A stretch of 64,000 bases of DNA from Ostreococcus lucimarinus CCE9901 (taxonomy: Eukaryota > Chlorophyta > Mamiellophyceae > Mamiellales > Bathycoccaceae), in the NCBI RefSeq assembly GCF_000092065.1, contig NC_009356.1:558001-622000 (forward strand). Direction: 5' to 3'. A program made the translations under genes and the position numbers. Under the pieces are notes generated by a model. It was not told the origin of the DNA, did no database searches, and saw only the letters and a list, made by a program, of their open reading frames with translations. Shown in pieces: positions 10,101 to 18,000 of the stretch (the first letter of the stretch is position 1; each line of letters begins with the position of its first letter).

Positions 10101-10623
10101 TATAAATGCTGTCGACAAAGCTAGCAGCACATTTACAGAACGCAGTAGTGATGCGATGGAAATTGTTAACGCCGTGCAACGCGAGATTTTGGAAATTTTA
10201 TCAACATTAACGACCAGTCCTGTAAGTTTAGATGATACACTTGCGAGCCACGGATTGGACTCACTGGGCATTGCATATTTTTTTATTCAAGTTGGCAAAC
10301 GGTTCAATGTTGAAGTGACTGTTGACAGTCTTGGCACGAACACCACAGTCAGTAGTATAGTGCATCAGATATCACAGATGCTTAGTGCAAGGGTGATTTT
10401 CCTACACACCAAGGACCTGGTGCGCGAGCGAAAAGCCGACAGCTCCTCAAGAAGAGGAAGGAGCACTGCGATCACATCGATGGTGTCTGCATACCGTCGA
10501 CACTTGCAGTCAACTGAATTCGAGCCCAAAGCCTGTTTTGCAAGAGGCGTACTTGCTTGCGCAATATTTACTATATTTATCATTGCGTACGGATATCACG
10601 CACACAGATTCGACATGTTTTAG
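1..10623 (+). CDS. Giant modular type I polyketide/fatty-acid synthase, 5' partial
   Basis: The frame is open from base 1 to the TAG at 10621-10623 (3540 codons), so the start lies upstream. Order seen: end of a ketoreductase (KR; YSAAN with Tyr at 412) and a carrier domain (ACP; GLDSL, Ser at 904); ketosynthase KS1 (VDTACSSS, Cys at 1894; EMHGTGT, His at 2326; second His at 2464); dehydratase DH (HAVGLRTLLPG, His at 2974; LDAAL, Asp at 3445); KR (TGGLGALG near 4351; Tyr at 4783) and ACP (Ser at 5275); chimeric KS2 (Cys at 6022) with a truncated DH; KS3 (Cys at 8161) with DH; a final low-GC ACP (GLDSL, Ser at 10261); and a C-terminal hydrophobic segment at about 10540-10600 that looks like a membrane anchor. 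No acyltransferase lies between any KS and DH, although the W-x-RQRHW linker that normally follows one is present. The carrier domains would hold the growing acyl chain. The product cannot be predicted. No introns are evident. Confidence 0.9.
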   Translation, partial: GQTSAAWYAHRGVRHAYLTGRRGRGESLLLRWSSRGGTDVSALHVLRVDACATDEASYGGARAHARVRAHGVLHAGGVLRDSLTARQSASAHRYVWSSKVVSAHALLRQCVGVERGARHIALFSSVAALLGSPGQCNYSAANAALDARAAHEWCRGYAVQSVQWGAWDGAGMALTNASVLRNARTTGIGVLDPQAGLGAVHVALQGASVTGRWRAIQGVLAVVPFQWSVLARAQRSRALIAEYRAESARSSAPVAVHPGAEEDAARDVSDESVRQIVASAVTRALGRDVSVDASLMEEGLDSLAAVELGGALQKETGVNMPATLAFDYPTITAISGYLKGAMLARSRARQSSGAASSAARTRAASGAVAHSRDSMPGIASNAREILGLAPVVMAIRRSVRRLDADDREPKPARHGGSALFSSFVRCVMAERASEDRFDTPSLGRQPSATARVVSLTKARDFTTQALDSMPKCNEIELSVVSAVSSKASGAHDAVRVNNMRHACGEVCDPQSSKSHEFVARRLVQFGYFIERSLFDGEQFSVTAHEARLMDPQQRVLLENALAATSATPHSAPKPATAVSVGAWTSQYADMCRVYEPTPGPYSGVASALSVLCGRVSYTFGMRGPSVCVDTACSSSLVAAHVASSHLRDGSCEDALVAGVSVNVGIGTFLVATAASMLSFDGRCKTLDASADGYAKGECCVVLRVSVDGASAGAPKAPDLPNAESPSLALLEQTGVNQDGRSSSLTAPNGPSQQALVADALLRSGLHGDALGRLEMHGTGTSLGDPIEVGAALEVLAPPTRADRAPSRGPALTLEGVKPRAGHCEPGAGAVGLLFAMANLTERAVASLVHLRQLNPHVEAATRRNAPSPHARAPVLARQGMPRPDDGASEAGAADAARARVRRSGVSGFAFQGTNAHAIMARGPGQATAPGYTGSTHTAARAWERQRHWCAPERHCLIESVRALHPREGDSSALARSCVRLCRSASLAGMLDHAVGLRTLLPGTAHVEICRAMAGALADQPLADISLSHVSFAAPLELRAPTTDVLCDVTPQGVARVGVRVSSSSAAAPFLAGALSRRSASRITASPAHLSRGPAMPALDVQPCVHGASWLRSSQRRGPGAEHRVYGDIRARQMSTLSAAAYHSPPAVLDAALHALSACAPPPGSDATEESPHVPATIGGVRTRGGHSDIYRARFALATAPPERGERNASTRRSRHHLWDWSSLSAAHRGCVVHALESRRLGGAAVVRSRAQQRSRAPPPRRAAAPRVLYGVGQQRACGAADGQGARRRSTLNSQCFVDDASHRRELMETHASPSIAQGSTRSSTRASLCAVALLQACGARARVSGAHVRANDIVHEDASAAPAVCGSCVRATVQSSAQERSEPLVLSVASAPHTAPARALRSIAAGASIAGALCVERLLPTFGRRTPAASRDGAATTTASPAPKVSSVFVTGGLGALGQTSAAWYAHRGVRHAYLTGRRGRGESLLLRWSSRGGTDVSALHVLRVDACATDEASYGGARAHARVRAHGVLHAGGVLRDSLTARQSASAHRYVWSSKVVSAHALLRQCVGVERGARHIALFSSVAALLGSPGQCNYSAANAALDARAAHEWCRGYAVQSVQWGAWDGAGMALTNASVLRNARTTGIGVLDPQAGLGAVHVALQGASVTGRWRAIQGVLAVVPFQWSVLARAQRSRALIAEYRAESARSSAPVAVHPGAEEDAARDVSDESVRQIVASAVTRALGRDVSVDASLMEEGLDSLAAVELGGALQKETGVNMPATLAFDYPTITAISGYLKGAMLARSRARQSSGAASSAARTRAASGAVAHSRRTTITQLPRLRLSYVPHEVSRRTTLGISGQYSHELRHFSSAGPSTSNFEGVLFVRIHNSTKPLPVHPYFIGNFLRCDELEFGLFGAPHSEWTTLDARQILLIESVHTIQLNNSSDVSLRTLETTAVLVGAQAVDSTDEHSVEIQYNAYSGVASALSVLCGRVSYTFGMRGPSVCVDTACSSSLVAAHVASSHLRDGSCEDALVAGVSVNVGIGTFLVATAASMLSFDGRCKTLDASADGYAKGECCVVLRVSVDGASAGAPKAPDLPNAESPSLALLEQTGVNQDGRSSSLTAPNGPSQQALVADALLRSGLHGDALGRLEMHGTGTSLGDPIEVGAALEVLAPPTRADRAPSRGPALTLEGVKPRAGHCEPGAGAVGLLFAMANLTERAVASLVHLRQLNPHVEAATRRNAPSPHARAPVLARQGMPRPDDGASEAGAADAARARVRRSGVSGFAFQGTNAHAIMARGPGQATAPGYTGSTHTAARAWERQRHWCAPERHCLIESVRALHPREGDSSALARSCVRLCRSASLAGMLDHAIGLRTLLPGTAHVEICRAMAGALADQPLADISLSHVSFAAPLELRAPTTDVLCDVTPQGVARVGVRVSSSSAAAPFLAGALSRRSASRITASPAHLSRGPAMPALDVQPCVHGAIRRSVRRLDADDREPKPARHGGSALFSSFVRCVMAERASEDRFDTPSLGRQPSATARVVSLTKARDFTTQALDSMPKCNEIELSVVSAVSSKASGAHDAVRVNNMRHACGEVCDPQSSKSHEFVARHLVQFGYFIERSLFDGEQFSVTAHEARLMDPQQRVLLENALAATSATPHSAPKPATAVSVGAWTSQYADMCRVYEPTPGPYSGVASALSVLCGRVSYTFGMRGPSVCVDTACSSSLVAAHVASSHLRDGSCEDALVAGVSVNVGIGTFLVATAASMLSFDGRCKTLDASADGYAKGECCVVLRVSVDGASAGAPKAPDLPNAESPSLALLEQTGVNQDGRSSSLTAPNGPSQQALVADALLRSGLHGDALGRLEMHGTGTSLGDPIEVGAALEVLAPPTRADRAPSRPPALTLEGVKPRAGHCEPGAGAVGLLFAMANLTERAVASLVHLRQLNPHVEAATRRNAPSPHARAPVLARQGMPRPDDGASEAGAADAARARVRRSGVSGFAFQGTNAHAIMARGPGQATAPGYTGSTHTAARAWERQRHWCAPERHCLIESVRALHPREGDSSALARSCVRLCRSASLAGMLDHAIGLRTLLPGTAHVEICRAMAGALADQPLADISLSHVSFAAPLELRAPTTDVLCDVTPQGVARVGVRVSSSSAAAPFLAGALSRRSASRITASPAHLSRGPAMPALDVQPCVHGASWLRSSQRRGPGAEHRVYGDIRARQMSTLSAAAYHSPPAVLDAALHALSACAPPPGSDATEESPHVPATIGGVRTRGGHSDMYRARFALATAPPERGERNASTRRSRHHLWDWSSLSAAHRGCVVHALESRRLGGLTTNSFYHSFTSTQAYKLAHIPRPDILSQSFTSMKTINAVDKASSTFTERSSDAMEIVNAVQREILEILSTLTTSPVSLDDTLASHGLDSLGIAYFFIQVGKRFNVEVTVDSLGTNTTVSSIVHQISQMLSARVIFLHTKDLVRERKADSSSRRGRSTAITSMVSAYRRHLQSTEFEPKACFARGVLACAIFTIFIIAYGYHAHRFDMF
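1180..3726 (+). repeat. Repeat block B, copy 1 (KS + DH)
   Basis: This block recurs almost identically at 7447-9993 (offset 6267), and its 1801-3318 part recurs again at 5929-7446 (offset 4128). It encodes KS1 and the DH. Only a handful of coding differences are visible between copies: Arg/His near 1561, Val/Ile near 2980, Gly/Pro near 2423 and Ile/Met near 3568. Confidence 0.95.
4372..5486 (+). repeat. Repeat block A, copy 2 (KR end + ACP)
   Basis: This is the second copy of 1-1115. In this copy the upstream Rossmann half of the KR is present (TGGLGALG near 4351-4374). The match to copy 1 ends at 5486, where the sequence switches to a lower-GC unique segment. Confidence 0.95.
5487..5928 (+). 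other. Low-GC unique segment: divergent KS N-terminus
   Basis: These 442 bases are plainly less GC-rich than both neighbours and have no copy in the window. They stay in frame. The translation contains an alternative KS N-terminal region (ELEFGLFG, then LDARQILLIE, at the place of the usual F-G-x-x-x-x-E-A-x-x-MDPQQRxLLE). The encoded KS2 is therefore a chimera of a divergent N-terminal part and the repeated C-terminal part with the active-site residues. Confidence 0.8.
5929..7446 (+). repeat. Repeat block B, partial copy 2 (KS C-part + DH N-part)
   Basis: Matches 1801-3318 and 8068-9585. It begins inside the KS and ends inside the DH, after the catalytic His but before the Asp-bearing second hotdog half. 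The DH here is therefore incomplete, and the next KS follows directly without KR or ACP. Confidence 0.95.
7447..9993 (+). repeat. Repeat block B, copy 3 (KS + DH)
   Basis: Matches 1180-3726 end to end (offset 6267). It joins block B copy 2 at a GGCGC/GCC microhomology near 7445-7449 and ends at 9993, where low-GC unique sequence encoding the last ACP and the C-terminal anchor begins. Confidence 0.95.
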
Positions 10624-10725
10624 TTACCAACGTCACGGCGGTAGGCTCATTGCCCTTGTAATTCAACTCCGTTCTCAAAAAGTTGTCTGTTAAGTACTTT
10701 GAGCACTGTTCAGCTCTCACCGCTG

Positions 10726-10794
10726 ACTCCCGACAGGAGTTAGCTAAAACTCCTGACAGGAGTTAGCTAAAACTCCTGACAGGAGTTAGCGAAA
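10726..10794 (+). repeat. Three tandem 23-bp palindromic repeats
   Basis: Units lie at 10726-10748, 10749-10771 and 10772-10794. Each contains CTCCTGACAGGAG (first unit CTCCCGACAGGAG), a 6-bp arm either side of one A, followed by TTAGCTAAA or TTAGCGAAA. They sit between the synthase stop codon and the next ATG at 10799, so they could be a protein-binding array for the downstream gene or hairpins in the synthase 3' UTR. Confidence 0.85.
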
Positions 10795-10798
10795 GGTG

Positions 10799-11677
10799 AT
10801 GCCGAGGCGCACATCATTAGCCAACGGCAGCTCGCTGTACGACGGGTTGCGATTTAAGTCGAGCGGGTTCAAGCGTTCGGGCAGGAAAGTGAACTTTTAC
10901 ACGTGTAGTACGATCGACGACTCGGACAGAAACGCGTCCTCGACGGGGAGATGCACGTTCGAGGCGGAGATCCGGCACAGAGCCGCGACGGACGAGTACT
11001 TCATCACCAAGTACGTCGGCCATTCGTTCGGTTGCACCGCGCTCTCGCCCCACATCGACGGGGAAACGCGAGCCGAGCTCGTCGATGACGTGCAAATGCA
11101 AGCCATATCCCTGCAACGAGGTCGCGTCGCTGTACAATCGTGTATCGATTACGTGTTCCGGCGCTACTCGTACGTCGTCGACGAAGCGCCGGCTGCGTCG
11201 TTACTTCAGTGCGTGCGGCGACGAAGTTCGGTGGCCACTCGCAGAGAGGCTCTTAAGCGCTTCGCTCAGACGAAAGTGCGATCGAAATTACAGGGCGAAC
11301 TCATGACCTGCATCGCGCACTCGCGCCAAGTCATAACCTCGTTGAGCCTGACCGAACGCCCGACGTCACGCGACATTCGAAAGTATTATCATGTGTTCGG
11401 ATTGCTGCACACGCACTGCAGTCGTCTTCCGGAGTTCGACTCGCTCGCAACCGTATGGATGGCCGCAGATACGACTAGCAGCGCCGCGCTCATTCATGCG
11501 CTCGAGCTCGGCATCAAAAAATTCGACAACGCACTGCGCACCGTTCGCCCCGCGACTGCCTCACAAACTGAAGCCTTGCACAACGCTCACGGCCATCTTC
11601 CTCCTTACGATCTCAGTGAAGCCGAGGCGTTGACGGCTCTTCGTAGTATAGCGCGTTCTGCCCAAACACGTTCGTAG
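10799..11677 (+). CDS. Uncharacterised protein with a possible Cys/His zinc-binding domain
   Basis: An intronless frame of 292 residues from the first ATG (10799), only 5 bp after the palindromic repeats. The first 80 residues carry spaced Cys and His residues (FYTC, GRCTF, then GHSFGC) after a basic stretch. This resembles the layout of FLYWCH/WRKY-GCM1 zinc folds found at the N-termini of Mutator-like transposases and some transcription factors. The rest is helical and not recognised, and I see no DDE catalytic core. It is more GC-rich than the UTP20 gene that follows. It could be a remnant of a transposase gene or a host DNA-binding protein; the function is unknown. Confidence 0.55.
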   Translation: MPRRTSLANGSSLYDGLRFKSSGFKRSGRKVNFYTCSTIDDSDRNASSTGRCTFEAEIRHRAATDEYFITKYVGHSFGCTALSPHIDGETRAELVDDVQMQAISLQRGRVAVQSCIDYVFRRYSYVVDEAPAASLLQCVRRRSSVATRREALKRFAQTKVRSKLQGELMTCIAHSRQVITSLSLTERPTSRDIRKYYHVFGLLHTHCSRLPEFDSLATVWMAADTTSSAALIHALELGIKKFDNALRTVRPATASQTEALHNAHGHLPPYDLSEAEALTALRSIARSAQTRS

Positions 11678-12005
11678 CGAAGCTTCTTTGTTAAAGATGT
11701 CAAACATCGTTAACTATGTCATCTTTCCATAGTTTAAACCTCGTTTGCCTTTTTCACCATCAAGCGAAGCGAACCTATTGGATTTCACAACCCTCGTTGA
11801 CGTGTCACTTGAGGTCCAGCTCAGCTCGCCGTCATCGTCAGGACGCGGAAGAATCACACTGCGTTGCGCGCTGACCGGACTTCAAGAGCAAGAACAAAAT
11901 TGGTCGCTAATCCACAGCCAGTGCAACGATAGCAGTACAGTTCCTCTCTTCCGACAGCTCTGGTGTGTTTCCCAGCTCATGCCTGGCTCAGAGCCGCCGC
12001 CCACC
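11678..12005. other. Intergenic, UTP20 upstream region
   Basis: No gene recognised. The stretch directly upstream of the UTP20 start is an open frame, but it has no similarity I recognise and no ATG in the UTP20 frame before 11979. It presumably holds the UTP20 promoter and 5' UTR. Confidence 0.5.
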
Positions 12006-15000
12006 ATGGACCGGACGGACATAGCCACGTCTAGAAAACTCAGCCCGGAAGGCACGAGTCAAGGCGACCGTGAAATGATGAGCTGGAGCCTTGCTTACGC
12101 GAGCAGGATACTACATACTCGAAAAAAATCGAAAGGGAAGCGCAAGTTCACATTTCAAGTGCGTGCTTTTATTACTTCATATTTTTTTCCTTAAATGTGC
12201 CGACAGCCAGTTGCCGACCAGCTTACAGCGATCAATATCGCCCCGTATCCTGACAGTGCGTTTGATCTCAATGTGCGACAACAGGCATTCGGTACTTGTC
12301 TACAACACGCCTTGCTTCACTGGCAGGAATTATGTTGCTCAAACGACTTCAACAGTTTCGCAGCAAAGGCTTCTATCAGGTGCCTCAGTCTACCTCAGCT
12401 CATTTTACACAAAAAGGAAGTAATGGGAGCTCTTTTGAATGGCATTAGATCAGGAAAATGCTATTCTCTTGAAGCGCTCTTTCATTGTCTCGTTGCCATA
12501 GCGAAAGATCTTGGTGCTAGCTTTGTCACATATTTTCCACTTTCAGTTGAGGCAATCACTTGCTGTCTGGAAGGAACTATGGAATTGGACGCGAACCACG
12601 TGGAGTCGGCGTTTCGGTGCCTCGCTACGCTCTGCACATTACTATGGCGGTCAGGCAAAGTTACAATGCTGCATATTTTAGAGTGTACGCGGCATATTAG
12701 AAACCATCCAAAGCAACATGTGCGCAAACTAGCAGCCCAAGCGGTTGCTCCGGCTGTACGAAGTTCGACTAATGAAATCATCTTAGCTAGTGTCAGAAAT
12801 CTCATCATGGAACACTCTATACTGTGTGAGTCAAGTCAGCAGGAACACAGGATAGAAGCAACGACATTCATGTTACACTACATTGCTGTTGGTCATGCGA
12901 GCGCGCTTCACTCAAAGTCGGACAGCGTGCTGAGAGCAGTTTTCGATCCAGACTTCGTACCTGAGGTACGGGGAACTGTCCGTCTAGTCATAGTTCAGAA
13001 CTTACTTGTTTCACTTGATGCATCTCTACCCAAGAGCGCCTTCAAAGAACTATGGAATTCATTTTTACATGTTATCAGTTCTTGTGCTGCTCAAGTGGGT
13101 AACAAGAACATATCAGAAGTCATGTACTTATCTGAGATAGCTATATCCATATGTTCTACAAGGTTCGAATTGTGTACAGATAGCTACAATAAGCTTTCTG
13201 ATTTCGTACACGCTTACTTCTTGTTTTGTACAACCAGTGCAAAACCAGTTGAGCAATCAAGTGTCACTACTTTTGTGCGGCTGCTGGCGGCACTTTCTTC
13301 ACGTAACGAGTTCAAAGCAATGCCAGTGTTAACATCTTTTCCTTGGTGTGATCTGATACGGACTATTGACAACTCTTCGATTACGCTGATACTAAGGGTG
13401 CTGATACAAAACATTGAACTGGGATGCGTCACAGCTCATTACATGAGTGAAGCCTTACTGATAGATTCGTCGCACTTGATTTTTCTTAGAGGATTCGAAA
13501 ACTCTTTAATGTTGGGCAAGATTATTCAAAAGGTGGCAGAATTTTCGAAGGATTTACACTCGAAGTTGATGCGAATCGACGATGCACTCTTGAAGTGGCA
13601 CTTCGAGTGTAAGCTGACATCGCTTGATTTTAGTGAAATATGGTCAACTCTCCAAATTTTACCGTATTTTGCCGACACTCGACTGGTGCAGAGCGTCATT
13701 ACTACCATGGTCTCATATGTCAAGCGTTCAAAAGAGGCAAGTGTGGATCAAAATGCCCTTTCCAGTGGTGCATCGGCTCTTCTCATGTCTTCACTTGAAG
13801 CTGATATACTTTGTCGAGAACTTGATACATCTTCAAATTGCAAGTTCTCGTTTGAACTTATTCGTTTCACTCTCTCATGTCGTATTTCTTCGCCGGCTGT
13901 GTGGTCTTCGTTAGCACGTCTAACTTCTTTGATTATACGGCGAGCCGATGAAATACCAGCCGAACTTATGCCAAGTGATCTGACAGAATGCATACGATCC
14001 CAAAATCGTCTTTTAAGGGTTTCTGTTCTTGAGTATTTAGCGATTATTGCAAACAATCATATGGGCATGTCACCCAAGTCGACTGAGTGTGTTACAGCCT
14101 TTTTGTATATGAACAGGTTGTCTCGTGATAGTGGAAGTATACTCGAATATTCCAGGAAGAGTATCAATTTGATCAGATCCTTGACTCGGAAACTCAGCGA
14201 CTTTGATGCCTCTGATCACGTTGCGGTGTTGAATATGGCTCTGGGAGCGTTGTATCTTCGTTTCAATCCACTATGGGATCCACTTGTAGAACTGATTGGT
14301 GTCTTGAGTGGATCCGATTCTACAGCGCTTCAGTTATTACAGGCAGAAATCCTTCGAACCAAGCAGGAAGTAATTGCTGACCACGATGTCCAAGAAACGA
14401 TTATTTTGTTCCCCACCGACAGCGATCAGACACGTGATGAAGTTTGTGAAGCTCTCAATCCTCAAGAGCGGAGTGTAGAACAGTCTCAACGTTTACAGCT
14501 GTTGATTACGTCTCTGCAGTACTGCACACTTATGGACCAAACTTTTGTACTTGATCTCTTTTTGGATGTTTATTCAGTCTGCCGTAGAAATGAATATAGA
14601 TATGTTGCTACACGGTATTCAGGCATAATTTTAGCTCTCTTAAAGCTTATGCAGAGTAAAGATGAGGTTCGTTCTCTCCTTCTTCGGACAAAATTAGATG
14701 CGCATCAGTTATACGAAGGCGTTTTCACAGCTTTGAAAGCTTTAGTGGGTGATGACAACGCGAACTTGGCATCAGAAGCGCTGAAGTGTATGGGCCTTTT
14801 GAAGTTAGATTATCTCCCTAATATTAGAGTTTCGCAACTATGCTTGCTGACGGATGTTCAGTCAGTGAAGCGCGCGTTAACTTCAATACAATTCGAAGAA
14901 GGTTCAGAGGATTCTGAAGTTTCACATGAGTTTCCTAAGATCCAAGAACGGCACCGGGAGGATGTCATCAGTATCATAGTAAGCATCCTGTCAAAATATA

Positions 15001-18000
15001 TTCTCTCAGGGAAAACTTCATTTAGCTCACTAAAGTCGATCATTTTGAGATGGTTCAGCTGTTTGAGATGTGCTGAAATGGAACCATTTATACATGGGCT
15101 GTTTGTACCCTTGATGAGACCTCATGAAATCAGACTACGTCATGGTACTACTGTATTCTCTACTCAAGCGATAAACTCAGCGATATCAGAAGCTTCACAT
15201 GGTACCTTGATCGCATTGATGTCACAGCTGCGAGAAGTGCATAAAGCGGTACCAATGCATTTGAGAAACTCCACGGATCTTATTCTTTCGGTGATGTTCC
15301 AAATTTTCATGAGAGCATGCAAGCGTCAAGATATCCAAAATGATGAGTTGCTTCGACTTAAAATCTTGCGGTCAAATTCGCTTCGGATGATTGCGCGCAT
15401 TATACCGATTGTGAAGTTCGAAGGTATAGAGCGCCATTGGCTCGATGCGAGTGAATGTTTGATAAATACTGTTAAGGGCTTGGAAAACGAATGCTCCGGC
15501 TCACAAGAACCCGCAGTGCTGTGCCTGCTTTCTTCAATCACACAACGTGTAGATCTCATCAAACTCCTCGAAACTCCCACCGGTCACAAACTTCTCGAAT
15601 ATGTTTTCGCTGTATTGAGCAGCCCAAAGACATCTGAACCATGTAGAAGAACAATTTTGAGCATGATCACCATGCTCCTCAACTCCGTAAATTCTGAGTT
15701 GGGTAATGATTGCACTGTCGCAAATCTGTCCGAAAAAATCGCTGCAGGCGTTCGTATGTCACTTATAAACGAGCTAAAACGCGGAAGAATACCGACATCA
15801 AAGCAATTTGGCGAAGATATGCTCTCTGAAATTCAGATTCTTGAACAATTAAGCAAATTTGAACGCTGCAGTCCGTGGAATATTTGTATGTTCAAAGATG
15901 TGTTAGAGATGGCGTGTACGAAACGTCTGAACAGTGGAAAACGTACTGAGTTGCTCGTTATGTTAAACTCTATACTTTCAGCACTATCTTTGGATGAGCA
16001 ACTCAGACGTGAGTCAGTTGAGAGGTTAGCATTTTTATATGCGACATTGAGAGCACCGTGCTCTAGGAGAGCATTGTTAGATCTCTTCAAAGCACTCGAT
16101 TATTCGCAAGACGGATATAGAGTTCGCATACTTCATGATTTGAATGCTTACTTGGATGGGCGCATTGGCGAAGTGGATCACGGTAGAAGAATTCGGGCAT
16201 ACGCCAAGTTGCAATCACGCTGGGGTGGAGAAGATGAAACATCAATGCAACTGTGGATTTATAACTCGCTGCATGATATATGTTCAAATGACAGCATTCT
16301 TCGTAATTCTGCAAAACTATTGATATATCGGTGTTTGGAAGTTGGTTCAACAGCGTCCTACAACTTCCAGCATGGGCCAAGTTCACGGCTAGTGGTGAAC
16401 ACTGTGTTGCCCTGGGTCGCAGAGCTACTCGGTAGACGGGACCCTCTTATTCGCAATTGTGGTATAGAACTATTAAGATATGCGGTGGTCCGAGGGCATA
16501 TTCTTGATTTTTGCTGTTTGTGTGATCAGAATGAAGAAGTCGATGTATTTCTGAACCTGTGCCACATCCAATCTCACAGGAGAGCCCGGGCAATACGACA
16601 ACTGCATGCGCCTGAAGTTTTAAGCTCTGTGGAGCCCAGACTATATTGGACGTATGTGATTCCTCTTTTCATGGTGTTTTTGGGCGATCCAAGTGCAGAT
16701 GTCGCAGCTACGGCCGTAGATGCTTTGGGTCACACGGTAAAAATACTCGAGTCTGCGGAATATGTCAAGGTTATTTGCCGCCTGTTGCACCTTGCGCACA
16801 GGGCCTCAGAATTACAGAAATTTCATCTGCGCGGTGCGACTTGCATGCTAGAAAATTTGAGAACACACTATGAACCTTACGGCGATTTTGATGATCGGTT
16901 AGTTCGCCGTGGTGAAGCGGCAGATTTGGGGGCTTTATATTCCACTGCACTTCCACTGGCACAGGCATGTATTACTTTGAGACGTGACGCTCAAAGTAGC
17001 GAACAAGGCTCAAGTCAATATCTACAGACAAGTGCAATTTCATGTGTTTCGAGTATGTTGGCACTTTTTGATCATGAAAAATCCGAAGCAGGGACACTTT
17101 GTATGCTCAAGTTCATCATCGAAAACATGAGCAGTCGGTCAGAGAAGTTGCGCGATAATGCAATGACAGCTCTCAAGTTCATTTCAATCAAATTGGGCGA
17201 AAGGCACTTGCCGTTGATCATTCGTGTTCTGCGAAATGGACGGACAACAGGCTTCCATCTCCATGTTCTCGGCAAAGCGATTCATGTGTTAGTGAGTAAC
17301 TGTGTGAACATGTCTCCAGAAATCGCCACAGTCGTTTTTGTGGAAATTGTTCCTACCCTGCAAGCAAATCTCTTCGGAAGCGCGCGAGATCGTATGGATT
17401 CAAAATCTACCAAACCCGTTGTTGAGGCTAAACCAAGTTATTCCTTGAAAACCATAAGCTTAATTGCCGCACTTTTGAAGGACGGAGATTCTTTGATCAA
17501 GTTTGTTCGTACATTTGTTAGGATGCTACCAGAGTCACCAGACAGCAGAAGTCAAAAGAATTTCGAGCTAATTTTACACGCTTTACATGAAGGATTGTTG
17601 CGAAATGCAAGTCTAGGGGTTCAAAATCTTACTTATCTTGCTGGTTCGCTCGTTGAAGAATACATCACTTCCTCCACCGTGGATACCGATTGTGATACGG
17701 ACACAAGTTTGCTTGCGTCAGAGTATTGTGTGAAAATTCATCAATTCGCAATCAGTTTACTATATGATGCACTCAAGTGTGCGGAAAAATTGCGTGATGA
17801 AAGACTTCCATGTGAAAGCGACCTCGAGGCTTTGAAAACGACGATCGCTTTGATGATGCGATGCTTGCTGAGCACGTCATATGAAGTACAGGTCGGGGCA
17901 ACGCGCATCTTAGCAAAACTTTTACGCTCCGGCTTGCTCGCGAAAGAAATTTCCGCAGAAAACTTAACTAAACGGATTATTCGTACACTTAAGTCGTGCA

